Positions 7,074 through 15,740 of a stretch of DNA of 64,000 nucleotides are shown in pieces. The notes under the pieces were generated by a model, which was not told the origin of the DNA, ran no database searches, and worked only from the letters and a program-made list of their open reading frames with translations. Position numbers and translations under genes: made by a program. The DNA comes from Streptomyces sp. NBC_01428. GTDB taxonomy: Bacteria; Actinomycetota; Actinomycetes; Streptomycetales; Streptomycetaceae. Position 1 is the stretch's first letter, and each line of letters begins with the position of its first letter. The DNA is taken from the NCBI RefSeq assembly GCF_036231965.1, contig NZ_CP109499.1:2666001-2730000 (forward strand), written 5' to 3'.

Positions 7074-9911
7074 TCAGACGACGGGGAGGGTGCGGGGGCC
7101 CAGGTCGTCCCGGATGGGGGCGCGGGCGAGCCGCACCGTGGCACCCAGGACGCTCACGCCGGTCGGGGCGACCACCACGGGCTCCAGGGAGACGGCCACG
7201 ACCTCCGGGTGGTCGTCGACCAGCCGGGACACGCGCAGCATGAGCTGTTCGAGGGCCGCCGTGTCCACCGGCGCGGAGCCGCGCCAGCCGAACAGCAGCG
7301 GTGCCGTCCGGATCGACCGGACCAGCGAGGTCGCGTCCCGGTCCGTGACCGGGATCAGCCGGTGCGCCGTGTCACCGAGCAGCTCGGAGGCGGCTCCGGC
7401 CAGCCCGAAGGAGAGCACCGCCCCGGCCGCCGGGTCGATCACCGCGCGGACCACCGTGTCGACGCCGCGCGGCGCCATCCCCTGCACGACCGGGCGCAGC
7501 ACCGTGGGTGTCCCGAACAGCTCGGTCAACTCCGCGTACGCGCGGCGCAGTTGCTCCTCATCCGCCAGGTCCAGCCGGACGCCGCCGAGGTCGGCCCGGT
7601 GCCGCAGGTGCGGTGCGGTGGTCTTGAGGGCCACCGGGTAGCCGATGGTGTCCGCCGCGGCCACGGCGTCGTCCGGGGTGGGGGCGGGCAGCGCGCGGTG
7701 CACGTCGATGCCGTACCGCCCGAGCAGCGCGCAGGTGTCCTCGCCGTCGAGGGTCAGTCCCTCTCCGCGCGCGAGGAGGCCGTCGATCAGCTCGGCCGCC
7801 CCCTTCTCGTCGATGTCCTCGTACTCGGGCACCTTGCCCGGCTCGGTGGCGTCGAGCCGCCACTGGGCGTACTTGACGGCCTCCGCGAGGGCACGGACGG
7901 CACGCTCGGCGGCGGGGTAGGCGGGGATGAGCCGGGAGTCCGCGGGTGAGTCGGCGCTCGCCTCGGCGGGCGGCGCCCCGTCCGCAGGATGGAAGCGCCG
8001 GGCCGCGGCGGACGCGCCGCCCGTCGCCGCCTCGGCGGCCTGGGGGGCGGTGCTGGCCGCGGCGGAGAGGGCCTCGGCGAGCCCGCCCAGCTCGACGTGC
8101 ACGACGAGGACGGGCTTGGCGGGGGCGGCCGCGGCGGAGGAGCGGAGCGCCTCGGCGAGTGCGGCGTCCGCGGTGGAGGTCTCCCCCACCGCCGGGATGG
8201 CCGTCACGACCACGGCGTCGCAGTCGTCGTCGGCGAGGGCGTCCGACAGCGCCCGGTGGAAGTCGGCCGCCGAGGCGGCCGTGGTCAGGTCCTTCGGCGG
8301 CAGCGGCCGGAGGCCTTCGGCGAGGCAGGCGTCGTAGGTCAGCAGGCCCAGCGACTCCGAGTTCCCGACGATCGCCACGCGGGGCCCCCTGGGGAGGGGC
8401 TGGCGGGCCAGCAGCAGTCCGGCGTCGACGAGTTCGGTGATCGTGTCCACGCGGATGACGCCGGCCTGGCGCAGCAGGGCGGAGACGGTGGCGTGCGGGA
8501 GTCGGGTGGCGCGTACGGCGTGTCCCTGGGGGGCCGCTCCGCCGTGCCGTGCTCCCTGGACCACGACCAGTGGCTTCGCCGCGGCGGTCCGGCGCGCGAG
8601 GCGGGTGAACTTGCGCGGGTTGCCGATGGATTCGAGGTACATGAGGGCGACGTCGGTGTCCGGGTCGTCGAACCAGTACTGGAGGACGTCGTTGCCGGAC
8701 ACGTCCGCCCGGTTGCCGGAGGAGATGAAGGTCGACACGCCGGTCACTCCGGTGACGCCGCCGCCCCGGCGGTGCAGCCGGGAGAGCAGGGCGATGCCGA
8801 TGGCGCCGGACTGCGCGAAGAGCCCGATCCGTCCGGGACGCGGCATCTCGGGGGCGAGGGAGGCGTTCAACCGCACCTCCGGTGAGGTGTTGATGACGCC
8901 GAAGGCGTTCGGCCCGATGATCCGCATCCCGTACGTGCGCGCGTGCCGGACGAGTTCGCGCTGGCGCTCGCGTCCCTCCACGCCGCTCTCGGCGTAGCCG
9001 GCGGAGACCACCACGAGCCCCTGCACCCCGTGCTCGCCGCACTCGCTGACGACGTCGAGGACCTGCTCGGCGGGGACGGCGACGACCGCGAGGTCGACGG
9101 GCTCCTCGATGTCCCGGACGGAGCGGTGCGCTGGGACACCGTCCAGGTCCTTCTCCTCCAGTGCCCTGTTCACGGCGTAGAGGCGGCCGGTGAAGCCGGC
9201 CCCGCGGAGGTTGTCGAGCACACTGCGGCCCACTCCCCCCGGGGTGCGCCCCGCCCCGATGACGGCGACGGAGCCGGGCGCCAGGAGCCGCTTCACGGAC
9301 CGCGCCTCGGCGCGCTGTTCCCGGGCACGCTGCACGGCGAGCGAGCGGTCGGTGGGTTCGAGGTCGAACTCCAGGCGTACGACGCCGTCCTCGAAGCTGC
9401 GCTTCTGGGTGTATCCGGCGTCCGTGAAGACCTTGATCATCTTGTTGTTCGCGGGGAGCACCTCGGCGGCGAAGCGGCGGATCCCGCGCTCGCGGGCCAC
9501 GGCCGCGACGTGTTCGAGGAGGGCCGAGGCGACACCGCGGCCCTGATGGGCGTCCTGTACGAGGAAGGCGACCTCCGCCTCGTCGGCGGGCGCGGACGCG
9601 GGCAGGCCCCGGGCGTCGATCCGGTCGTACCGCACCGTGGCGATGAACTCGCCGCCGACCGTGGCCGCCAGACCCACCCGGTCGACGAAGTCGTGGTGCG
9701 TGAAACGGTGGACGTCCTTGGCGGAGAGCCGGGGGTAGGGCGCGAAGAAGCGGTAGTACTTCGACTCGTCCGACACCTGCTCGTAGAAGCTGACCAGTCG
9801 CTCCGCGTCGTCGACCGTGATGGGCCTGACGCGCGCGGTGCCGCCGTCGCGCAGCACCACGTCGGCCTCCCAGTGCGCGGGGTACTCGTGCCGGTCCGAC
9901 GGGGTCTGCAT
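7074..9911 (-). CDS. GNAT / acyl-CoA synthetase (NDP-forming) fusion, protein lysine acetyltransferase type
   Basis: The 945-aa protein has a GNAT acetyltransferase domain at about residues 20-185 (acetyl-CoA loop AHQGRGVASALLEHV). It is followed by a succinyl-CoA-synthetase-like CoA-binding domain (VAVIGAGRTPGGVGRSVLDNL, about 210), a flavodoxin-like domain (GLFAQSGAIGIALLSR) and a C-terminal ATP-grasp region (YPVALKTTAPHLRHRADLGGV ... RPVVQGM). This N-terminal-GNAT order is that of Streptomyces Pat enzymes such as S. lividans PatA, which acetylate AMP-forming acyl-CoA synthetases. The enteric Pat has the opposite order. An Ala/Pro-rich insert (about 610-690) joins two parts. Whether the synthetase half keeps its catalytic His is unclear: a His in QGHAVRAT is one residue off the expected place. 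ATG 9911 is the first Met in good context. Confidence 0.88.
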   Translation of the reverse strand: MQTPSDRHEYPAHWEADVVLRDGGTARVRPITVDDAERLVSFYEQVSDESKYYRFFAPYPRLSAKDVHRFTHHDFVDRVGLAATVGGEFIATVRYDRIDARGLPASAPADEAEVAFLVQDAHQGRGVASALLEHVAAVARERGIRRFAAEVLPANNKMIKVFTDAGYTQKRSFEDGVVRLEFDLEPTDRSLAVQRAREQRAEARSVKRLLAPGSVAVIGAGRTPGGVGRSVLDNLRGAGFTGRLYAVNRALEEKDLDGVPAHRSVRDIEEPVDLAVVAVPAEQVLDVVSECGEHGVQGLVVVSAGYAESGVEGRERQRELVRHARTYGMRIIGPNAFGVINTSPEVRLNASLAPEMPRPGRIGLFAQSGAIGIALLSRLHRRGGGVTGVTGVSTFISSGNRADVSGNDVLQYWFDDPDTDVALMYLESIGNPRKFTRLARRTAAAKPLVVVQGARHGGAAPQGHAVRATRLPHATVSALLRQAGVIRVDTITELVDAGLLLARQPLPRGPRVAIVGNSESLGLLTYDACLAEGLRPLPPKDLTTAASAADFHRALSDALADDDCDAVVVTAIPAVGETSTADAALAEALRSSAAAAPAKPVLVVHVELGGLAEALSAAASTAPQAAEAATGGASAAARRFHPADGAPPAEASADSPADSRLIPAYPAAERAVRALAEAVKYAQWRLDATEPGKVPEYEDIDEKGAAELIDGLLARGEGLTLDGEDTCALLGRYGIDVHRALPAPTPDDAVAAADTIGYPVALKTTAPHLRHRADLGGVRLDLADEEQLRRAYAELTELFGTPTVLRPVVQGMAPRGVDTVVRAVIDPAAGAVLSFGLAGAASELLGDTAHRLIPVTDRDATSLVRSIRTAPLLFGWRGSAPVDTAALEQLMLRVSRLVDDHPEVVAVSLEPVVVAPTGVSVLGATVRLARAPIRDDLGPRTLPVV

Positions 9912-10047
9912 GCGCCCCAGACTACGGCTCGCGTACGACAACGGCGCGAGGCAGTCTGTGCGGAACGGGCGTCGTACCGGGGCCGCGGTGGGACGCTGCT
10001 CGTGGGCCGGAGACAGTGCCGTCCGGGCAGGCTTCACGATATGGGAC

Positions 10048-10063
10048 ACTGGTCTAGACAACC
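10048..10063 (+). promoter_or_regulatory. DasR-responsive element (dre) in front of ptsH
   Basis: ACTGGTCTAGACAACC matches the dre consensus A(C/G)TGGTCTAGACCA(C/G)T at 14 of 16 positions, 26 nt before the ptsH start. DasR is the GntR-type repressor of N-acetylglucosamine use and of PTS genes in Streptomyces; control of ptsH by DasR is established in S. coelicolor. GlcN-6-P relieves binding. Confidence 0.9.
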
Positions 10064-10088
10064 CTGAACAGCTGAAGGGCAGCATCAC

Positions 10089-10370
10089 ATGGCTGAGCGC
10101 CGCGTCAACGTCGGCTGGGCTGAGGGCCTCCACGCCCGCCCCGCCTCCATCTTCGTCCGGGCCACCACGGCCTCCGGCGTCCCCGTGACGATCGCCAAGG
10201 CCGACGGCAACCCCGTCAACGCGGCCTCCATGCTGGCGGTCCTCGGTCTGGGCGCCCAGGGCGGCGAGGAGATCGTCCTCGCGTCGGACGCCGAGGGTGC
10301 GGACGCCGCCCTCGACCGCCTGGCGAAGCTGGTCGCCGAGGGGCTCGACGAGCTCCCCGAGACCGTCTGA
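10089..10370 (+). CDS. ptsH: HPr phosphocarrier protein of the PTS
   Basis: The 93-aa protein is a standard HPr. His-15 lies in GLHARPAS (residues 13-20) and accepts phosphate from enzyme I to pass to EIIA domains. The regulatory serine region reads NAASMLAVLGLGAQGGEEI (about residues 39-57), with Ser at the position of Ser-46. GAAGGG at 10074-10079 is the ribosome site. The gene is monocistronic and ends at a strong hairpin. The DasR box upstream ties it to N-acetylglucosamine signalling. Confidence 0.97.
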   Translation: MAERRVNVGWAEGLHARPASIFVRATTASGVPVTIAKADGNPVNAASMLAVLGLGAQGGEEIVLASDAEGADAALDRLAKLVAEGLDELPETV

Positions 10371-10394
10371 GCCCCCTAGGCACTCGGACATCAC

Positions 10395-10440
10395 ACGGCT
10401 GAGCCGCGCCATCCCCCACCGGGAGGCGCGGCTCAGCCGT
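10395..10440 (+). terminator. 16-bp perfect hairpin terminator after ptsH
   Basis: The arms ACGGCTGAGCCGCGCC (10395-10410) and GGCGCGGCTCAGCCGT (10425-10440) are perfectly complementary with a 14-nt loop, 24 nt past the ptsH stop. The next gene is convergent, so the hairpin may serve both sides. Confidence 0.85.
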
Positions 10441-10611
10441 TTCCGTACGCCGTCCCGCGTTTTCGTACACCGTCCCGGAATTCACGGGACACGTCCGGAT
10501 CACACCGTGCGTGAACGAAAGGAACGCGTGCCCGAAATTCCCGGCACGCGAATAAAACGGCAGCAGAAATAGCGCCCCGCCGAATAACCCTCTTTGTATA
10601 CGGCGCCCGTG

Positions 10612-11307
10612 TTAATGACGCTGGCCCGTCATGTTTACGGGATGTTGCGAAGTCCTCACACGGTCCTGCCGGTCCCCGCCGGCGGGGAATCGCAGCCGGT
10701 GCGCGGCCGCCGAGCGCTCCGCGTGCAGCGCGGTGATCGCACGGGCCCGCTCGCCGTCCCCTCGGGCGACCGCGTCGACGATGCCGCCGTGCTCCGCCCA
10801 GGACTCGGCGGGGTTGACCGGCGCCTCGACCACGTACATCCAGGCGATCTTGTGTCGCAGCTGGGAGAGGGTCGACGTCAGCGCGGGGCTTCCGGAGGCC
10901 TGTGCGAGCGTCTCGTGGAACCAGCCGCCCAGGGAGCGCAGATCCTCACTGTTGCCCCGCCTGGAGCGCTCCTGGCCCAGCCTGACCAGCCCGCGAAGCA
11001 CCTTGAGGTGGGCCTCGGTACGACGCTGCGCGGCGCGTGCGGCAGCGAGCGGCTCCAGCAGCATGCGCATCTCCAGGAGATCCGCGCCCTCCTGCTCGCT
11101 GGGTTCGGCGACACAGGCGCCCGCGTGTCGCCGGGTGACCACGAAGCCCTCGGCCTCCAGGGTGCGCAGCGCCTCGCGCACGGGGACGCGCGAGACGCCG
11201 TAGCGCCGCGCGAGCAGTTCCTCGGTGAGCCGGCCGCCACGCTCGTAGACGCCCGCGACGATGTCGTCGCGGATCGCCGTGCATACCGAGTGCGCCGGAA
11301 TACGCAT
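10612..11307 (-). CDS. GntR-family regulator, FadR/FCD type
   Basis: The 231-aa protein has an N-terminal winged helix (AIRDDIVAGVYERGGRLTEELLARRYGVSRVPVREALRTLEAEGFV, residues 11-55) and an all-helical FCD ligand domain (about 75-215) with metal-binding His candidates (WFHETLAQ, LHAERSAAAHR). FCD members bind small carboxylates, often with a bound metal. The Arg-Val-Pro-Val-Arg-Glu-Ala motif is typical. GGAGG lies before ATG 11307. It is monocistronic and convergent with ptsH; the effector and targets are not visible. The tail after about residue 215 is unconserved-looking. Confidence 0.9.
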   Translation of the reverse strand: MRIPAHSVCTAIRDDIVAGVYERGGRLTEELLARRYGVSRVPVREALRTLEAEGFVVTRRHAGACVAEPSEQEGADLLEMRMLLEPLAAARAAQRRTEAHLKVLRGLVRLGQERSRRGNSEDLRSLGGWFHETLAQASGSPALTSTLSQLRHKIAWMYVVEAPVNPAESWAEHGGIVDAVARGDGERARAITALHAERSAAAHRLRFPAGGDRQDRVRTSQHPVNMTGQRH

Positions 11308-11445
11308 GACCGGACCTCCGCTTTAATCCCCGCGAAACGCCATCGATTGACGCTTGTTCAGTGACTCTATTGCAGGAAGCCTTAATTTCCGATGGCGGGC
11401 CTGAATCCATGGATATTTTTTGGACAGAGGGCCTCCGGAAACGAT

Positions 11446-11474
11446 GATGCCCCGGCTCGGTGAGCCGGGGCATC
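11446..11474 (-). terminator. Hairpin terminator after the M23 peptidase gene
   Basis: GATGCCCCGGCTC / GAGCCGGGGCATC with a 3-nt loop, 31 nt after the M23 stop codon (minus direction). Confidence 0.8.
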
Positions 11475-11504
11475 GAAAACGGTGGAGAAGCCGCGAAGCG
11501 GTCG

Positions 11505-12269
11505 TCAGACGTTGACGCCGTGCGAGCGGAGGTACGCGACGGGGTCCATGTCGGAGCCGTACTCCGCGGTGGTGCGTGCCTCGAAGTGGAGGTGCGGTCC
11601 CGTGGTGTTGCCGGTCGAGCCGGAGATCGCGATCTGCTGGCCCGGGGTGACCGTCTGCCCCACGGAGACGCCGATGGACGACAGGTGCCCGTACATGGTG
11701 TACGTGCCGTCGTGCATCTTGATCACCACTTGATTGCCGTAGGCGCCGCCCCAGCCGGCCGTGACGACGGTTCCGGCGCCGACGGAGTGCACCGAGGTGC
11801 CCGATGCCGCGTGGAAGTCGACTCCGGTGTGGCTGCCGGACGACCAGAGGCTGCCGCCGGTCTTGTAGCCGGTGGAGACGTACGAGCCGGCTATCGGCAG
11901 GACGAAGGTGTTGAGCCGCTTGCGCTCGGCGGCACGGGCGGCCCGCTCCTTGGTCTCGCGCGCCTTCGCTGCCTGCTCGGCGGCCTTCTTGCGGGCGGCC
12001 TGCTCGGCCTTCTCCCGCGCGGCGGCCACGTCGGCGGCGTGCTGCTGCGCGTCGGCCTGCTCGTCGATCTGCTCGGCCACGGAGTCACCGATGGTGATGG
12101 CCTGGGTCAGCCCGGTCTGCTCGGCGGAGGGTTCCGCGGCGAACGCGGGGGCCGCGAGGGTTCCGAGGACACCGGTGGTGGTGAGGGCCGCGACGCCGAC
12201 TACGTTCTTCGTGGTGCGCTGCACGCGGCTCGGACGACGATGCTTCCCGGTGCCACAGGTGAACGCCAT
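11505..12269 (-). CDS. Secreted LytM/M23 peptidase (cell-wall hydrolase)
   Basis: The 254-aa protein has a signal peptide (basic MAFTCGTGKHRRPSRVQRTTKN, hydrophobic VVGVAALTTTGVLGTLAAPAFA, cleavage near AFA-AEP). An Ala/Lys/Glu-rich coiled coil follows (about 60-120), then a C-terminal LytM domain. Zinc ligands are present: HTGVD (first His and Asp) and HLHFE. Such enzymes cut peptidoglycan cross-bridges outside the cell. The transcript carries a c-di-AMP riboswitch, as do several Streptomyces wall hydrolase genes, so expression should fall when c-di-AMP rises. It is a single gene with its own terminator. Confidence 0.94.
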   Translation of the reverse strand: MAFTCGTGKHRRPSRVQRTTKNVVGVAALTTTGVLGTLAAPAFAAEPSAEQTGLTQAITIGDSVAEQIDEQADAQQHAADVAAAREKAEQAARKKAAEQAAKARETKERAARAAERKRLNTFVLPIAGSYVSTGYKTGGSLWSSGSHTGVDFHAASGTSVHSVGAGTVVTAGWGGAYGNQVVIKMHDGTYTMYGHLSSIGVSVGQTVTPGQQIAISGSTGNTTGPHLHFEARTTAEYGSDMDPVAYLRSHGVNV

Positions 12270-12296
12270 GTAAGGGCTGATCCTTTCCTTCCTTCT

Positions 12297-12440
12297 CGCC
12301 TACCGGGTTAGCTGACGGGTTCGGAGCAGGAAGGTCTCCTACGGGCTCCCTCCGGGGAGGGCGTCCGATTCACCCCAGGGACTACGTGGGTCCCCGGCTC
12401 CCCTGGCTCGCGCCATGCGGGGACTCGGCGATGACTGTCC
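12297..12440 (-). ncRNA. ydaO/yuaA-type c-di-AMP riboswitch
   Basis: The leader of the M23 gene, read on the minus strand, contains the conserved blocks of this class in order: GCCGGGGACCCACGTAG, CCTGGGGTGAATCGG, the variable GC stem ACGCCCTCCCCGGAGGGAGC, CGTAGGAGACC, GCTCCGAACCCGTCAGCTAA and CCCGGTAGGCG. This matches the actinobacterial form found upstream of rpf and M23/NlpC wall hydrolase genes. The ribosome-site region GGAAGGAAAGGA follows within 25 nt, which allows control of either termination or translation. The boundaries are estimates. Confidence 0.93.
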
Positions 12441-12604
12441 GGTGCCGCGGGCGCGGCGCACTGCCTGACGAACAGCCGGACTGACGCTAAACGCGGCATC
12501 TTTCGAACAACAAACGGATCACGGTTTTTGTAGCGCATCCCACAGCACAGAAGGCAACCTCCGTACCAATACGGACATCTTGGGGGCGATGTCCGCGTAA
12601 AAGA

Positions 12605-12636
12605 GGGCCCTGGTGACTCTTCAGTCACCAGGGCCC
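12605..12636 (-). terminator. Hairpin terminator after the M16 gene pair
   Basis: GGGCCCTGGTGACT / AGTCACCAGGGCCC, 14 bp perfect with a 4-nt loop, 17 nt after the stop of the second M16 gene. The region between this and the riboswitch (12441-12604) is comparatively AT-rich and must hold the promoter of the M23 gene. Confidence 0.85.
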
Positions 12637-12653
12637 ATCTCGGTCACACGGTC

Positions 12654-14042
12654 CTACTCGGCGGTGACCACGGTGACTTCACCGATGCCGAGCGCCCTGA
12701 CCGGCTCCTCGATCTGCGCGGCGTCGCCCACCAGGACGGTCACCAGACGGTCCGTCGGGAAGGCGCTGACGGCGGCGGCGGTGGCCTCCACCGTGCCGGT
12801 GGCAGCCAGCTGCTGATAGAGCGTCGACTGGTAGTCGTCCGGCAGGTACTGCTCGACCTGGTCGGCGAGGGTGCCCGCGACAGCCGCCGCCGTCTCGAAC
12901 TTGAGGGGCGCCACGCCCACCAGGTTCTGCACGGCGACGTCGCGCTCCGCGTCGGTCAGCCCCTCGGCCGCGAGGGTGCGGAGCACCTTCCACAGGTCGT
13001 CCAGCGCCGGGCCGGTGTTCGGGGTGTCCACCGAGCCGCTGATGGCGAGCATCGCGGCACCGGTGCCGTCCGGCGCGGAACGAAGGACCTGGCCGAACGC
13101 CCGCACGCCGTACGTGTAGCCCTTCTCCTCGCGCAGGACGCGGTCCAGGCGTGAGGTGAGGGTGCCGCCCAGGCAGTAGGTGCCGAGCACCTGGGCCGGC
13201 CACACACGGTCGTGCCGGTCGGCGCCGACCCGCCCGATGAGCAGCTGCGTCTGGACGGCGCCGGGGCGGTCCACGATGATCACGCGGCCCGTGTCGTCGG
13301 CGTGCACCGGCGGTACGGGGCGCGGCTCGGCGGTCGAACCGGTCCAGGAGCCGAGGGTGTCACCGAGCAGCGCGTCCACGTCCACGTCGGTGAGGTCGCC
13401 CACCACCACGGCGGTGGCGGTCGCGGGACGAACGTGCTTCTCGTAGAAGGACCGTACGGCCGCGGAGTCGATCTTCTGGACGGTCTCCTCGGTGCCCTGG
13501 CGGGGGCGCGACATGCGCGCGGTCGCCGGGAACAGCTGGCGGGAGAGCTCCTTGGCCGCGCGGCGGGCCGGGTTGGCCGTCTCGTGCGGGATCTCGTCGA
13601 GCCGGTTGCGCACCAGGCGCTCGATCTCGCTGTCCGCGAAGGCCGGTGCCCGCAGGGCGTCGGCGAGCAGGCCCAAGCCCTTGGGCAGGCGCGAGACGGG
13701 CACTTCGAGGGACAGCCGGACACCGGGGTGGTCGGCGTGCGCGTCGAGCGTGGCGCCGCAGCGCTCCAGCTCGGCGGCGAAGTCCTCGGCCGAGTGCTTG
13801 TCGGTGCCCTCGGAGAAGGCACGCGCCATGATCGTGGCGAGGCCGTCCAGGCCCGCGGGCTCTGCCTCCAGCGGCGCGGCGAGGATCACCTCGACGGCGA
13901 CGACCTGCTGGCCGGGGCGGTGGCAGCGCAGGACGGTCAGGCCGTTGTCGAGGGTGCCGCGCTCGGGGGCGGGGAACGCCCACGGCTTCGGCTGGCCGGC
14001 CTGCGGCTGCGGATGGAAGTCCATGGTGGCGAGCTCGGTCAC
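12654..14042 (-). CDS. M16-family protein, non-catalytic partner subunit
   Basis: The 462-aa protein has the M16 (insulinase-like) fold with both the N-terminal and C-terminal halves. At the place of the zinc motif HxxEH it reads GLDGLATIMARAFSEG, so zinc ligands are missing and it is unlikely to be active alone. The R/Y substrate-binding pair typical of the non-catalytic subunit is suggested by REEKGYTYGVRAF (about 305-318). It starts at a GTG overlapping the stop of the upstream M16 gene by 4 nt (GTGA), so the two are probably made in equal amounts as a heterodimeric peptidase. Confidence 0.9.
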   Translation of the reverse strand: MTELATMDFHPQPQAGQPKPWAFPAPERGTLDNGLTVLRCHRPGQQVVAVEVILAAPLEAEPAGLDGLATIMARAFSEGTDKHSAEDFAAELERCGATLDAHADHPGVRLSLEVPVSRLPKGLGLLADALRAPAFADSEIERLVRNRLDEIPHETANPARRAAKELSRQLFPATARMSRPRQGTEETVQKIDSAAVRSFYEKHVRPATATAVVVGDLTDVDVDALLGDTLGSWTGSTAEPRPVPPVHADDTGRVIIVDRPGAVQTQLLIGRVGADRHDRVWPAQVLGTYCLGGTLTSRLDRVLREEKGYTYGVRAFGQVLRSAPDGTGAAMLAISGSVDTPNTGPALDDLWKVLRTLAAEGLTDAERDVAVQNLVGVAPLKFETAAAVAGTLADQVEQYLPDDYQSTLYQQLAATGTVEATAAAVSAFPTDRLVTVLVGDAAQIEEPVRALGIGEVTVVTAE

Positions 14043-15391
14043 TTCGCCGCCTCCTCGTCGGTGTCGTCAGCGGCGTCGGTGGCTTCGGGGGCGGTGGGCT
14101 CGTAGACGAGCACGGCGCGGTTGTCGGGGCGCAGGCGGGCCTTCGCGACCTCCTGGACCTCCTCGGCGGTGACCTCGAGGACGCGCTGTACGGCGGTCAG
14201 GGCGAGCTGCGGGTCACCGAACAGGACGGCGTACCGGCACAGTTCGTCCGCGCGGCCGGCGACCGTACCGAGGCGGTCCAGCCACTCGCGCTCCAACTGG
14301 GCCTGCGCGCGCTCCATCTCCTCGGCCGTCGGGCCCTCCTCGGCGAACCGGGCGAGCTCCTCGTCGACGGCGGCCTCGATGACCGGGACCTCGACGTCAC
14401 CGGACGTCTTCACGTCCAGCCACCCCAGGGAGGGCGCTCCGGCGAGCCGCAGCAGGCCGAAGCCGGCGGCCACGGCGGTGCGGTCACGGCGTACGAGCCG
14501 GTTGTAGAGCCGGGAGGACTCGCCGCCGCCGAGGACGGTGAGAGCGAGGTCGGCCGCGTCGCACGCACGCGTGCCGTCCTCCGGGAGGCGGTAGGCGGCC
14601 ATCAGGGCGCGCGCCGGGACCTCCTCCTCGACGACCTCGCGCAGCTGCTCGCCGATGGTCTCGGGCAGCGAGCCATCGCGCGGGGCGGGCTTGCCGTCGT
14701 GCCCGAGGACGGAGCCGAAGTACTTCTCCACCCAGGCGAGCGTCTGCTCGGGGTCGATGTCGCCGACGACCGACAGGACCGCGTTGTTGGGCGCGTAGTA
14801 CGTGCGGAAGAACGCGCGGGCGTCCTCCAGGGTCGCCGCGTCCAGGTCCGCCATCGACCCGATCGGGGTGTGGTGGTACGGGTGGCCCTCGGGGTACGCG
14901 AGCGAGGTCAGCTTCTCGAAGGCGGTGCCGTACGGGACGTTGTCGTAGCGCTGGCGGCGCTCGTTCTTCACGACGTCGCGCTGGTTCTCCATGGACTCGT
15001 CGTCCAGCGCGGCGAGCAGCGAGCCCATGCGGTCGGCCTCCAGCCAGAGGGCGAGCTCCAGCTGGTGGGTGGGCATGGTCTCGAAGTAGTTGGTGCGCTC
15101 GAAACTCGTCGTGCCGTTGAGCGAGCCGCCGGCGCCCTGGACGAGTTCGAAGTGCCCGTTTCCGTGGACCTGCTGGGAGCCCTGGAACATCAGGTGCTCG
15201 AAGAGGTGGGCGAGCCCGGTCCGGCCCTTGACCTCGTGGCGCGAGCCGACGTCGTACCAGAGGCACACCGCCGCGACCGGGGTCAGATGGTCCTCGGAGA
15301 GCACCACACGCAGGCCGTTGGCCAGGCGGTGCTCGGTCGCTGTCAGGCCGCCGGAGCCTGCCTCAGCTGTGGCCGTGTGACCCATGGGCAT
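14039..15391 (-). CDS. M16-family zinc peptidase, catalytic subunit
   Basis: The 450-aa protein carries the inverted zinc motif HLFEH (GRTGLAHLFEHLMFQGS, about residues 59-75), with the distal Glu expected in ENQRDVVKNERRQ (about 136-148). It resembles bacterial processing-peptidase-like enzymes acting on short peptides. No signal peptide is present. ATG 15391 follows GAAGGGA; the second Met two codons in is an alternative. Its stop overlaps the start of the non-catalytic subunit. It is divergent from parC. Confidence 0.93.
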   Translation of the reverse strand: MPMGHTATAEAGSGGLTATEHRLANGLRVVLSEDHLTPVAAVCLWYDVGSRHEVKGRTGLAHLFEHLMFQGSQQVHGNGHFELVQGAGGSLNGTTSFERTNYFETMPTHQLELALWLEADRMGSLLAALDDESMENQRDVVKNERRQRYDNVPYGTAFEKLTSLAYPEGHPYHHTPIGSMADLDAATLEDARAFFRTYYAPNNAVLSVVGDIDPEQTLAWVEKYFGSVLGHDGKPAPRDGSLPETIGEQLREVVEEEVPARALMAAYRLPEDGTRACDAADLALTVLGGGESSRLYNRLVRRDRTAVAAGFGLLRLAGAPSLGWLDVKTSGDVEVPVIEAAVDEELARFAEEGPTAEEMERAQAQLEREWLDRLGTVAGRADELCRYAVLFGDPQLALTAVQRVLEVTAEEVQEVAKARLRPDNRAVLVYEPTAPEATDAADDTDEEAAK

Positions 15392-15740
15392 GTACGTCCC
15401 TTCGATCGCGGAACTGCGTCATTCCTGTCGGTCCTGCCACTGTATGCAAGCGTGCGGACGCCTGGCGAAGTTCCCGCACCTCGTACGCCGAGAGCGAGAA
15501 CCGCGAGCGCCCCCCGCACGCCCCCGAGGACCCTCCGGACACCGGGGCGGCACGGGTGAGGCAGGGGTCCCGCGGACGGCACGACGACGGTTCGGGAACG
15601 GTCGTGACGGGACCCGCGGGGCGCTCCGCGAGGCCGCTACGGACGGGTCGCGGTCGGCGTTGTCAGCGGGGCGGTCCACAATGGTCCGCGTCAGAACCCG
15701 TTCATGCCCCGGCAGAGACTGTGAAGGAGCCGCAGCAGCG
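15392..15740. other. Divergent intergenic region between M16 operon and parC
   Basis: A 349-nt gap with no credible gene; the same frame as parC is open upstream but lacks a start context. The two promoters are here but I cannot mark them reliably. Confidence 0.4.

Noticed and set aside
9911-10412. Extended N-terminus of the GNAT/CoA-ligase protein
   Set aside because: The in-frame extension crosses the ptsH gene and DasR box on the other strand and has no domain content. Met at 9911 gives the family N-terminus.
15384-15740. Extended N-terminus of ParC
   Set aside because: The extra residues are Arg/Pro-rich with no ParC homology, while GAAGGAG precedes ATG 15741.
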